From: Pirellulales bacterium
GTDB taxonomy: Bacteria; Planctomycetota; Planctomycetia; Pirellulales; JAICIG01
Reading direction: 5' to 3'
DNA: 16,482 nucleotides
Assembly: GCA_025924495.1 (NCBI GenBank)
Contig: JAICIG010000144.1
Coordinates: 1 to 16,482, forward strand
Both the position numbers and the translations under genes were made by a program. Positions 7,688-15,900 of the stretch are shown here, in pieces. How positions within the stretch are numbered: the stretch's first letter is position 1; every line of letters begins with the position of its first letter. The notes beneath the pieces are model-generated. The model did no database searches. It saw nothing but the letters and a program-made list of their open reading frames with translations, and was not told the origin of the DNA.

Positions 7688-8836
7688 ATGAAGCCTCAGA
7701 CTTGCCTGGTCGTAGCGTTAACTCTCGGTTATTCGGTTATCGCCGGCGCCTCGCTCGTGAATGCTGCGCCCCCTTGGGAAAAGGTTTCCATCTTCCAGCG
7801 CATCGAAGCCGATCCGGACAACTCCTATCCGATCACCGAGAACCAAGGTCCCTGGATCATCATGTGCGCTTCGTTTGCCGGCGATCAGGCCGAAACGCAG
7901 GCCAAAGAACTGGTGCACGAGCTGCGCACCCGGTACAAGCTGCGAGCCTACACGCACTCGATCGACTTTGACTTTAGCAAAGGCACGACGGGCAAAGGAG
8001 TCGACCAATACAATCAACCGCGGCGGATGCGATATCGTGTGGAGAAGATGAAAGAAATCGCCGTCATGGTCGGCGACTTTCAGGCCGTCGACGACCCTCA
8101 GGCCCAAAAAGTCTTGAAGAAACTTCGCACCGCCCAGCCCGAATGTCTCGATACCGACAAGCGCTTGAAGGAAGGCAAGGGCGAGTATCGAACCTTGGCC
8201 AATTTGCGCCGGATGCAACAGGAAGTGCACCGCCTGGTAGGCCTGGAGCAGGAACCTCGCGGCCCGATGGGCCATGCCTTCATCACCACGAACCCTTTGC
8301 TGCCCGACGATTACTTTGTGCCGAAGGGCCTCGACGAGGTCGTACTGCAAATGAACGAGCCGGTGAAATACAGCTTGCTGAACTGCCCCGGCAAGTATTC
8401 GTGCAAAGTGGCTACCTTTACCGGCAGCGTGCTGATCGATCAGAAGCTGATTCAAGATGTGGAAAAGGGCAAGAAGCTGCCCAGCCGGCTGGAGGAAGCC
8501 GCACTGAAGGCGCACAACTTGACCATGGCGCTTCGCGCCAAGGGCTACGAGGCCTACGAATTCCACGACCGTTACGCCAGCATTGTGACGGTAGGCAGCT
8601 TCAATGCGGTCGGCACGCCTCGCGCCGACGGACAAATCGAACTCGATCCTCGCCTGCACGCGTTGATGGAAACATTCAGCGCTCCCAAGCAGATCACGCC
8701 CGGGCAGGCGGCGCCGAAGGTGGGCAAACCGATAACGCTGATCGACATTCCCTTCGACATTCAGGCAATGCCGGTAGAAGTGCCGCGCCGGCCGATCAGC
8801 AAGTCGTACGACCGGCCGCTGTTCAGTTCGCGATAA
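7688..8836 (+). CDS. Secreted protein with two SPOR-like modules
   Basis: 382 residues from the ATG at 7688, preceded by a good AAGGAAG ribosome-binding site; a GTG nine codons upstream is less likely. Residues 1-26 form a signal peptide that could be cut after VNA-A. Two regions share one pattern. Residues ~54-134 run from GPWIIMCASFAG through an Ala/Leu-rich helix (AKELVHELR) to EIAVMVGDFQAV. Residues ~238-308 run from YSCKVATFTG through AALKAHNLTMALRAKGYEAYEF to ASIVTVGSFNAV. This beta-alpha-beta plan ending in a V-x-VG-x-F strand is characteristic of SPOR domains, which in other bacteria bind peptidoglycan stripped of stem peptides at division sites. A positively charged linker and a DDYFVPKGLDEVV segment lie between the units. 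The SPOR call is by eye and should be read as SPOR-like. Its own promoter is possible (7517-7545). Confidence 0.82.
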   Translation: MKPQTCLVVALTLGYSVIAGASLVNAAPPWEKVSIFQRIEADPDNSYPITENQGPWIIMCASFAGDQAETQAKELVHELRTRYKLRAYTHSIDFDFSKGTTGKGVDQYNQPRRMRYRVEKMKEIAVMVGDFQAVDDPQAQKVLKKLRTAQPECLDTDKRLKEGKGEYRTLANLRRMQQEVHRLVGLEQEPRGPMGHAFITTNPLLPDDYFVPKGLDEVVLQMNEPVKYSLLNCPGKYSCKVATFTGSVLIDQKLIQDVEKGKKLPSRLEEAALKAHNLTMALRAKGYEAYEFHDRYASIVTVGSFNAVGTPRADGQIELDPRLHALMETFSAPKQITPGQAAPKVGKPITLIDIPFDIQAMPVEVPRRPISKSYDRPLFSSR

Positions 8837-8941
8837 CGGTCGCAATCGTGAGCTTTGCGCCCGCTTGACAAGGTCGGGCGCAATGAAGACGCTGTCTGCA
8901 GTTTCGTCCTGATCCTTGCAGACTACGCCGCTCGCTCAACC

Positions 8942-9568
8942 GTGACTTCCGCTTCTCCTATTTTGGTGCTCGGCACAGCCAACCGCAAAAAGGGGCTGGA
9001 ACTGGCCGAATTGGTCGAGCCGCTCGGGCTGGCGGTGCGCACGTTGGCCGATTTTCCCCAAGCCATCTCCGTCGACGAAACAGGCGACACATTCGCCGCC
9101 AATGCCGCGCTCAAAGCGGCGCAACAGGCGAAGCACTTGGGACACTGGGTGCTGGCCGACGACAGCGGGCTGGCTGTCGATGCGCTCGACGGGGCGCCAG
9201 GCGTCTACTCGGCGCGTTACGCCGGCCCGCAGGCCGCAGACGAAGACAACAATCGACGTCTGTTGGCCGAGTTGGCCGACACACCGCTCGGGCGTCGCAC
9301 GGCCCACTATGTTTGCCATGCGACGCTGGCCGATCCGACCGGCGCAATCCGCGCGGAGGCCGAAGATTATTGCCACGGCCGCATTCTGAGGGAATACCGC
9401 GGCGCGAACGGCTTCGGCTACGATCCGCTATTCGAAATTATCGAATACCATCGCACCTTCGGCGAGTTAAGCCCGACGGCTAAGGCGGTGCTGAGTCACC
9501 GGGCCCGCGCAATGCGTCAATTGCTGCCCCTATTCCAGCAGCTTCTGGCTCGCCGCGAGTGGCGATAG
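8942..9568 (+). CDS. rdgB: RdgB/HAM1 non-canonical purine NTP pyrophosphatase (dITP/XTP pyrophosphatase)
   Basis: 208 residues; it hydrolyses dITP, ITP and XTP to the monophosphate and pyrophosphate in the cytoplasm, keeping deaminated purines out of DNA and RNA. Family motifs appear in order: VLGTANRKKGLEL (residues ~9-21, the TGNxxK region, here TANRKK), DETGDTFAANAALKA (~48-62), LADDSGLAVDALDGAPGVYSARYAG (~74-98), GANGFGYDPLF (~154-164) and SHRARAMRQLLP (~182-193). No ATG lies near the N-terminus. I chose the GTG at 8942 because it puts the first strand about nine residues in and gives the usual family length; a TTG at 8855 would add 29 residues unlike the family. The Shine-Dalgarno is poor. 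A TTGACA at 8865-8870 has no convincing -10 partner. Confidence 0.95.
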   Translation: MTSASPILVLGTANRKKGLELAELVEPLGLAVRTLADFPQAISVDETGDTFAANAALKAAQQAKHLGHWVLADDSGLAVDALDGAPGVYSARYAGPQAADEDNNRRLLAELADTPLGRRTAHYVCHATLADPTGAIRAEAEDYCHGRILREYRGANGFGYDPLFEIIEYHRTFGELSPTAKAVLSHRARAMRQLLPLFQQLLARREWR

Positions 9569-9597
9569 GCCTCTTCCGAGCAGCACGCGCGGCAGAA

Positions 9598-9654
9598 ATA
9601 AAAAAAGCCCCGGCCGAAGCAGAAAATCCGGGCAGATCCCGCCAAGGCCGGAGC
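9598..9654 (-). terminator. Strong minus-strand intrinsic terminator
   Basis: Arms 9607-9615 and 9646-9654 form a 9-bp GC-rich stem on the minus strand. It includes one G-U pair where the plus strand would have a C-A mismatch, so the minus strand is the folding strand. A smaller 4-bp hairpin sits within the loop (9629-9641). The stem is followed directly by seven T residues, then ATTT. No minus-strand gene ends nearby: the closest upstream stop is at 10258. Confidence 0.7.
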
Positions 9655-9655
9655 A

Positions 9656-9690
9656 ACTAGCCTCGCAAGGAGGCTAACTTTCGAGCTAGT
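9656..9690. other. Hairpin region with two mutually exclusive foldings beside the terminator
   Basis: 9658-9664 pairs with 9670-9676 (7 bp, loop GCAAG), while 9656-9661 can instead pair with 9685-9690 (6 bp). The two pairings share bases and cannot coexist. Together with 9598-9654 this gives a compact structured segment of about 95 bases that could be a small minus-strand RNA or simply the 3' end of a longer transcript. Confidence 0.4.
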
Positions 9691-9729
9691 GGCGGCCGGT
9701 CGCCGGAGGTTACCGTGATTTTATTTTTT
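9691..9729 (+). terminator. Possible weak plus-strand terminator after rdgB
   Basis: Several short GC stems are possible at 9691-9715 (4 bp each), followed by a T-rich run at 9719-9729. It could end rdgB transcription. The same bases also read as GGAGG, five bases, then GTG opening a 10-codon frame, which is an alternative explanation I do not favour. Confidence 0.3.
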
Positions 9730-9810
9730 GTCCCCGCCAATGGGTAAGGTAGAGTTGCCAGGGCTAATGGGGTAACTCCGTTTATGCGGCAACATCTCTG
9801 AGGATCTTAG

Positions 9811-9966
9811 ATGCTCAAGGCATTCAGCCTGCTCATCGTGCTTTGCTGCCTGGCAGCAGGTTTTCAGTTCGTCGCAGTCAACGCTTTCGATGTCGGAACG
9901 GACCACGCGTATATTCCGAAACTGCAACCGAGCCCGTCGCAGCCACGATGCGCGAAGCAGCGCTGA
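9811..9966 (+). CDS. Small hydrophobic protein of 51 residues, unknown function
   Basis: ATG at 9811 with GAGGA six bases upstream and an in-frame TAG immediately before it, so the start is well fixed. The product begins MLKAFSLLIVLCCLAAGFQF: one basic residue, then a ~20-residue hydrophobic stretch that could be a signal peptide or single membrane helix with two adjacent cysteines. A polar, proline-containing tail ends in CAKQR. There is no clear lipobox, since the residue before the first Cys is Leu. The next small ORF starts three bases after the stop, which suggests co-translation. It overlaps an open frame on the opposite strand (9721-10020) that begins with TTG, is rich in Arg and lacks any domain; I prefer the plus strand. 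I do not recognise the family. Confidence 0.5.
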   Translation: MLKAFSLLIVLCCLAAGFQFVAVNAFDVGTDHAYIPKLQPSPSQPRCAKQR

Positions 9967-9969
9967 GGC

Positions 9970-10230
9970 GTGCGCCGCAGTGCGGTGCAGTTGGCGCCGC
10001 CCCCGCCCTCGGAAATGCAAAAACGCGCTGCGCGCCTCGTCGAGAGCGCGCCCGGAGTTCCCCTCCTCGCCGTGCTAATCAACGCGGGCGTTGGCTTGAC
10101 CGGCGCACTATTGGCGCTGTTAGGTTATGATGCGAGCCTGGCAATGTTCGGCGGCATGGCATTCGCCGCCCTTGCTTATATGGCAGCTAGCGCCATGCGG
10201 CGCGATAAAACAGCAGGCGGCGGCGAGTGA
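9970..10230 (+). CDS. Small two-helix membrane protein, unknown function
   Basis: 86 residues from the GTG at 9970, or 71 from the ATG at 10015 (MQKRAARLVESAPG). The GTG is preferred weakly because it lies three bases after the stop of the 51-residue ORF; neither start has a well-spaced ribosome-binding site. Two membrane helices are evident: GVPLLAVLINAGVGLTGALLALLGY (~44-68) and SLAMFGGMAFAALAYMAASAM (~71-91 by eye, slightly beyond if the first helix is longer). They are joined by a very short loop and followed by a basic, polar C-terminus (RRDKTAGGGE). The short turn suggests a helical hairpin. Its stop lies 27 bases from the convergent NIPSNAP gene, with no terminator between. Function unknown. 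Confidence 0.6.
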   Translation: MRRSAVQLAPPPPSEMQKRAARLVESAPGVPLLAVLINAGVGLTGALLALLGYDASLAMFGGMAFAALAYMAASAMRRDKTAGGGE

Positions 10231-10257
10231 CGCTGCCGCTTCGCTTGCTCTGCCAGT

Positions 10258-11022
10258 TCAGCGGATAGGCGAATAATCGACAGCTTTTAGAAACACCGAC
10301 TTCACGCCGTCTTTCACCGTCAGCGATCCCCCAGCCTTCTCTTCCGAGGCCTTCCGCGCGGCGATCCAGTCGGGGTCGTCGCGAAAGGCGGCAAACGAGG
10401 CCTGTGCGGCTTCGGGGCTGCGATGCGCTAAGAGGTATATCAGCGTATTGTCGGCGCCCTTCTGGTCGTCCATCAACGTCCAGTAACCAATGTTGGTCAT
10501 ACCGTGCTTCTCGAATAACTGCATCGTGTGGTCGCGAAACCGCGCGTTCAAATTGCCAAGATCTCCCGGCGTAGTCGTATACGTGCGAAGTTCGAAGACG
10601 CGCGAATCGGCCTGGGAAGGCTCAATCACTGGCGAGTAGTCGGTGGCCTTCAAGAACCGCGATTCTACTTTGGACACGAGCGGCCCGTTGCGCTCGCTGG
10701 CGGCCTGCGCCTTTTTCCATTCTGGATCGGCGAGAAAAGCGTCCCAGGCGGTCTCGCGGGCCTTGCGACTGGGATAAGCCAGCAGGTAGATCAGCGTGTT
10801 ATCCGGATTTTCCAACGGAACCCAATAACCGATATTCGTCATCCCATGCTTCTCGAACAGTTTCGTCGTATGGTCGCGAAACCGGGCATGCAAGTCGTCG
10901 AGCTTGCCCTCGGGCGAGTAGTAAGTGCGCATCTCGAAAACGCGGGGATCGGGTTCGGCGGCAGGCGAAAGAGCAGCCGGCACAAGCAATACTCCAATGA
11001 TGGCGGGAAGCAAACGCAGCAT
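10258..11022 (-). CDS. Secreted protein with two tandem NIPSNAP domains
   Basis: 254 residues from the ATG at 11022; a GTG at 11034 would add four. The first ~22 residues are a signal peptide ending ALSPAA-EPDP, so the protein is exported. Two copies of the ferredoxin-like NIPSNAP dimeric alpha-beta-barrel domain follow: residues ~25-130 (RVFEMRTYYSPEGKLDDL) and ~141-254 (RVFELRTYTTTPGDLGNL). Both contain RFRDHT, two variable residues, then LFEKHGMTNIGYW, and both end in FLKA-TDYSP or FLKAVDYSP. The strong similarity indicates an internal duplication that could fold as a pseudo-dimer. NIPSNAP proteins have no agreed biochemical role; secreted versions are frequent in planctomycetes. A candidate promoter lies at 11069-11097. 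It follows the acetylesterase gene with a 174-base gap, so it is probably transcribed separately. Confidence 0.9.
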   Translation of the reverse strand: MLRLLPAIIGVLLVPAALSPAAEPDPRVFEMRTYYSPEGKLDDLHARFRDHTTKLFEKHGMTNIGYWVPLENPDNTLIYLLAYPSRKARETAWDAFLADPEWKKAQAASERNGPLVSKVESRFLKATDYSPVIEPSQADSRVFELRTYTTTPGDLGNLNARFRDHTMQLFEKHGMTNIGYWTLMDDQKGADNTLIYLLAHRSPEAAQASFAAFRDDPDWIAARKASEEKAGGSLTVKDGVKSVFLKAVDYSPIR

Positions 11023-11068
11023 GGGCAAGCTCACAAACCAGGTGGACGAACTTTAGGAGGGCGTCACG

Positions 11069-11097
11069 ATTGTAACTACGACCCGAACGGCAGTCCA
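11069..11097 (-). promoter_or_regulatory. Candidate promoter of the NIPSNAP gene
   Basis: On the minus strand TGGACT (11092-11097, 4 of 6 to the -35 consensus) is followed after exactly 17 bases by TACAAT (11069-11074, 5 of 6). Transcription would start near 11062, giving a leader of about 40 bases. TACAAT is the same -10 hexamer as at 3876-3881. Confidence 0.5.
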
Positions 11098-11196
11098 CGA
11101 ACGAGCCAACCCGCTCTTCGGCGGCGCCATTCGCACCTTGTCCTCGCCGCGCCGTTCAGCGGCGAGCCCTCGGACACGGCTGGCCGCCAGTCGATG

Positions 11197-12771
11197 TCAC
11201 TTTGCTACCGGCTCGGCATTCACCGCGTCGTGCCAGTGATCGGTACGGAACGGTGATGCAGGCAAACCCGCCTCATTTGCCAAATTTGGCTCAGCCGTTT
11301 GATGCCATCCGAAGCGGACCGCTACAGGAGCAGCAACTTGCGGCGCTTTGACGACCACCGTCTCGCCATCGATCGCCGCCTCGGCGGGCACAAACTTCTT
11401 ATCTTCGCCGGCGACTGCGAACCAACTGAGCGGCTTGCCGTCGCGAGACTTCAGTCCGCCGTCGACATGTTTGAACTTCAGCCGAACCTGGTTGTTCTCG
11501 ATCGTCATCGACTCATACAGCGGTCCCGAGTAGGTCAGATCATTCTGGCCATAGGTCTTGGCCAAGGCCCACAGCGCCAGTCGCTTACCGACGTCTTGCT
11601 TGTTGCGCGGGTGAATATCACGCACGTTCCCAATGTCGGTGATCACCGCCATGCCTGTGTGGGGAAATTCGAGCGTGGCCGTCTGGGCTTCCCAGATCTC
11701 CGGAAGGGCCGTCGGCGCGGCGCCGTAAGTGTACGGCGCGAGCTGTACGTAAAGGAACGGAAAGTCCCCTTGCCCCCAAACTTTGCGCCAACCTCGGATC
11801 AGGCCTTTCATCAGGTCGTGATAATGCATGCCCTGGCCCACGTTCGACTCTCCCTGGTACCAGATTGCGCCGCGCATGCCGAACGGCGCCAGTGGATGAA
11901 TCATGCCGTTGTAGAGCCCTGTCGGCGAACCGTTGCTATTGAAGGGATTCGCAGGAAAGGCGGGCGGCTCGGGAATCTCCTCGCTGCTCTCGCTCGCTTT
12001 CTCAGCCGCAGCTAGCCATTGCTTTACCGCACTAAGATGACCTTTCAAGGCATTCTGATAGCCTTGCTCCATTCCGGCAATTTGAGTCCGTTCCTGTTCG
12101 AGCTCGGGCGTTTCGGCAAATCCTGCCGGCGGAATCCACGGCTCGATCCGCGTGCCGCCCCAGGAAGTAGCGATCATGCCCACCGGCATGTCGAGCGATT
12201 TATGCAATTCGCGGCCAAAGAAATACGCAACGGCTGAGAAATTGGGGATCGTCTGCGGCGTGCAAACCTCCCAGCGGGCATTGACGTTTTTGGCGGGAAC
12301 CCCCGCTGGAACCAGCGGCACGGAGAATAGCCGAATCTTGGGATGATCGGCGGCTGCAATTTCTTCTTGGGCTTTGTCCGAGGCCGCGACCGACCATTGC
12401 ATGTTCGACTGGCCCGAGCCGACCCACACCTCGCCCACCAGGATGTCCTCGAGTTTGATCGTGTTTTTGCCGCTGATGGTCATCTCCAGCGGTTCGGCCG
12501 AAGCCGGCAAACCCGGAAGCTTGACCATCCAATAGCCGCTAGGATCGGCCATGGTCTTAGCCCGCATTTCGCCCAGAGCAATATTCACTTCTTCGCCGGG
12601 CGATGCCCAACCCCACAACGTGATGGGCATATCACGCTGCAACACCATGTGACTGCCGATCACCGCCGGCAAGCTCACATCGGCGCGCGCCGCAGAGGCG
12701 GCGAGCAGCAAACCAACAACCGCAATCGAACAGCTTGGCAACGCGAATCGTGCTGGAATTCTTTGTTTCAC
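11197..12771 (-). CDS. Secreted sialate O-acetylesterase (SASA/DUF303 family)
   Basis: 524 residues from the GTG at 12771, chosen because AGGAG lies nine bases upstream; the frame opens earlier, at 12807, without support. Residues 1-30 are a signal peptide cut after AARA. The mature enzyme begins with a beta domain (LPAVIGSHMVLQRDMPITLWGWASPGE, ~33-60). An SGNH-like esterase domain follows with nucleophile Ser122 in SGQSNM, a WYQGESN block (~304-310) and His387 in DIHP, the usual catalytic set. The C-terminal RFGWHQTAEPNLANEAGLPASPFRTD is the family's typical ending. A Glu/Ala-rich insert near 250-275 is normal. The family removes O-acetyl groups from sialic acids; in planctomycetes, which rarely use sialic acid, the targets are more likely acetylated environmental polysaccharides (inference). 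Its neighbours are other exported proteins. Confidence 0.95.
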   Translation of the reverse strand: MKQRIPARFALPSCSIAVVGLLLAASAARADVSLPAVIGSHMVLQRDMPITLWGWASPGEEVNIALGEMRAKTMADPSGYWMVKLPGLPASAEPLEMTISGKNTIKLEDILVGEVWVGSGQSNMQWSVAASDKAQEEIAAADHPKIRLFSVPLVPAGVPAKNVNARWEVCTPQTIPNFSAVAYFFGRELHKSLDMPVGMIATSWGGTRIEPWIPPAGFAETPELEQERTQIAGMEQGYQNALKGHLSAVKQWLAAAEKASESSEEIPEPPAFPANPFNSNGSPTGLYNGMIHPLAPFGMRGAIWYQGESNVGQGMHYHDLMKGLIRGWRKVWGQGDFPFLYVQLAPYTYGAAPTALPEIWEAQTATLEFPHTGMAVITDIGNVRDIHPRNKQDVGKRLALWALAKTYGQNDLTYSGPLYESMTIENNQVRLKFKHVDGGLKSRDGKPLSWFAVAGEDKKFVPAEAAIDGETVVVKAPQVAAPVAVRFGWHQTAEPNLANEAGLPASPFRTDHWHDAVNAEPVAK

Positions 12772-12816
12772 GGCGGTATCTCCTGGCGGCAATCGTTCGT
12801 CCCGCAAAACCGAGTA

Positions 12817-12844
12817 AAGATAGCGCCATTCGGCCGTGCGGCAA
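12817..12844 (-). promoter_or_regulatory. Candidate promoter of the sialate O-acetylesterase gene
   Basis: TTGCCG (12839-12844) and TATCTT (12817-12822), both 4 of 6 to consensus, are separated by 16 bases on the minus strand. They would give a leader of about 40 bases with the AGGAG site. A TACAAT also occurs at 12848-12853, but its -35 (TGGCTG) is poor; either could serve. Confidence 0.35.
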
Positions 12845-12909
12845 CCGATTGTAATGCGCCGCCCGCCGGCCAGCCAGTGAGAGGAGTCAAGTGGACTCGA
12901 GGATCATGC

Positions 12910-15900
12910 TCACTTCAAACTGGAAAGAAACTCGACCAGATCGCGCAGTTCTCGCTTCGAGAGCAGCCCTGCCAGTTTGTCGGGCATTGCCGACTGGCCG
13001 CTCGTGCGTTCGTCGATCTCATCCTTCGGCACGACCACCAACTTGCCTTCGGGCGTCATTAGACGCAACTCGCGTTCGTCTTCGCCCTTCAGCACGCCGG
13101 CCAGAATGCGGCCGTCGTCCGTCGACACGAGAACGGAGTCGAAGCCTTTGGCAATCTGACGGTTGGGCTCGACGATCGATTCCAGCAGATATTCGCGAGT
13201 CTTCTTCGGATCGGCAGCGACCTTCGTTAGATCGGGGCCGACTTCGCCTCCTTGCCCATCCAACTTGTGGCAGCGCAGGCAGTAGACCTCGGCCTTATTC
13301 AGGAAAATACGTCGACCGCGCTCCGCATTGCCGCCCGCCAGCGTCTCGCGATAACGAGCGACGGCCGACTCGCGGTTCTGACTCGCTTCATAACGATCGC
13401 GCTGCTTGTTGAGTTGTTCCGAGTTGCGGTCGTTCACTGCTTCCAATAGATCAAGCTGCACTTCCGCCGGCATTCGGCCGGCAGCAAGCTTGTCGAGCGA
13501 GCGAGCCAACAGTGCATCGGCGGCGTCTTGCTTCATACCTGCCAGAACCCCGAAGGCGCTTTGACGTTCGATCGTCGCGCCGCGATCGAGCACTTTCTGG
13601 AGTACGCCAATCGCGCGCGCCGAATCGAGCTTGGCCAAGATTTGTTGAGCGGCGGCGCGAACGGCAGCCTCATGGTCGGCGAGCCCTCGTTCGACGATCT
13701 GGGGCAATTTGGGATCGGACAGCGCAGCCAGCGCAAGCAGGGCCTCAGCGCGAAGCGAGGCGGGACGTTTGGCATCGAGAACCAGCGAGGCCAATTCCGG
13801 CCCGACTTCTTTGATGCCCAGCTTGGTCGCCGTCTGCGCGGCCGCTTGTCGCACCTGATCGCTGCCGGCGAAGACGCCTCCCAGCACGGGACGCAGCGCG
13901 GCAGTCGCAACCTTGCCATCCCTCGGCTCGAGCGAACGCCACACACCGACGACGCGGTCGCGCCCGGACGGCTTGGCCCAATCTGCCAGTGTTCGCAGCG
14001 CTTCAACTCGCATCGCTTCCGCCGCCCCTGCCGCGGCCGCAAAACGCGCCAGCGCCTGGGCATTTTCGGCGTTGCCGAGCCGAAAATTCGCGTTGATCGC
14101 CCGGCGCAGCACCGGCTCGGGCAGTCCGGGCTGAGCAATCAACTTCGCCAGTTCTGGCATCGCCGGTGCAATCGGAACGTCGTTGATGGCACGTGCCGCT
14201 TCGGCCACCAGCTTCAGGTCGCTGTCCGCCAGGAACCTCGCGACCTCGGGTTTCTGCTGCCGGCGCAGCGCCAATAACGCACCCATGCGGACCGCTGCCG
14301 AAGCGTCCTTCGCCGCGTCTCCGAGCGCATCGCCGTCTGCGAGGCTCGCCAATGCCATGACGCCCGCGTGCCGCAGGTAAGGATCGGCGTCGGCATTTTC
14401 TCGCAGCATCTCTAGCACGGCGCCAGTCGCCTCGCGGCGCCCCAGTTTGCCGAGACCCGTCGCCGCGAAAAAGCGGACGCGTGCAACATCATCTCGAAGT
14501 GATTTTAGCAACGATTCATACGCCGCATCGACGCGGTGATCTCCCAGCAGACGGACCGCCTGAGCGCGAATCTCGGCATCGTCGTCGCCGACGAGGTTGA
14601 TTAGCGAATTCAAATCCGCCTGCGAGTTCTCGGCGAGTTGACCAAGCGCCCACAGCGCATGAATGCGGGCCAGTTGATGCTTGCTCTCGAGCGCTGTCTT
14701 GGTCACCCCAGGAGCTGCATCGGCGCCGTGCGCCGCCAAAGCGAATTGCGCCTCTTGCCGCACGCGCTGGTCGGCATGATCCAGCAATTTGAGCAGCTCC
14801 TCGACTGATTGTTTCGCAAAACCATGCGCAAGAAGCCGCTGTGTGCCGGCCGCCTCGGCGATTTTTTCCGTCGCGGGTTCGCTGATCTTATAGATGCGCC
14901 CCTTACCCGGTTTGCCCCAGCCTTCCACCCAGTCGCTAAAATACAGTCCGCCGCCGGGACCGAAATCGACGTCAGTCGCGCACACTGACCACACAAACTC
15001 GTGCAAATCAGCGACTTCAAACGTGGCGCCGTGCGGTTTGACAGCGAATGAATAGATGCCGCTGTTCGCACTGGCGCCGCGGAAGTCGCAGAGGAAGAAG
15101 TGTTCGCGATATCGCTCCGGCAGACCGGCGCCAGGGTAATAACACAACCCCGACGGCCCATTGGCGATATTCGCGATGGGCGGCAGGAAGTAGGCGGCTT
15201 GCCCGTCCCATTGCGGCTGCCACATCTTCTCGCTGTTCCACGGTCCGCGCCCTTCCAGGAACTGATAGCCGATGCGCCACCCACTGTCGCCCCCTTCCAC
15301 CAAATAGACCCAGCGCGCTTGATCGCCCCCATCGGAATTATTGTCGCCCGTGAACAAGTTGCCGTACTTGTCGAACGCCAGTTCTTGAGGATTGCGCAGC
15401 CCGGTGGCGAAGATCTCAAGCTTTGAGCCATCCGGATTGCAACGCAACACGGCGCCAGTGTCGGGAGAGAACAGCCGCTTGCCTTCTTGCGTCACGACGT
15501 TCAAGCCGCGATCGCCAATGCTGAAATAAAGCTTGCCATCGGGTCCAAATCGCAGGCCGTGCAAGTCATGCCCAAGAAAGCCGACGTGCACGCCGTAGCC
15601 GTGCGACAGCGACTTTCGCTCTTCGGCCCGCCCATCTCCGTTCGTATCGCGCAATTGCCACAAGTCGGGAATGCAGCTGTACCAAAGCGTATCCCCGCGC
15701 GCTAGCACGCCCGCACCAATGCCGTCGGCCGCCTCGCGAAATCCTTCAGCAAAGACATGAGCCGTGTCTGCCGCGCCGTCGCCGTCGCGGTCCTCGATCA
15801 AGCGCACGCGATCGTGATGAATGGCATACGTCTCGAACTTGTCGCCCAGATATTTCTTGTACATGGCGACGCGATCTTCGACCGTACGACAGGCCAGGTC

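Noticed and set aside
7718..8845. Long minus-strand open frame (375 codons) opposite the SPOR-like gene
   Set aside because: It is antisense to a protein with a signal peptide, a good ribosome-binding site and repeated modules. Its translation shows no domain and is rich in His/Arg/Gln, as expected of a GC-rich shadow frame.
8865..8893. Perfect TTGACA upstream of rdgB
   Set aside because: No acceptable -10 hexamer is found at 15-19 bases spacing.
9721..10020. Minus-strand open frame (99 codons) opposite the 51-residue ORF, ending just ahead of the strong terminator
   Set aside because: It starts with TTG, lacks a ribosome-binding site and a domain, and its codons are in register with the plus-strand ORF, so it can arise as a shadow. 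The nearby terminator keeps it from being fully excluded.
10528..11256. Plus-strand open frame (242 codons) opposite the NIPSNAP gene
   Set aside because: It spans the NIPSNAP gene, the intergenic gap and the end of the acetylesterase gene, has no domain, and lies opposite clear coding sequence.
13528..14277. Plus-strand open frame (249 codons) within the PVC-type gene
   Set aside because: It lies opposite the HEAT-repeat region, whose repeat pattern is unmistakable on the minus strand.
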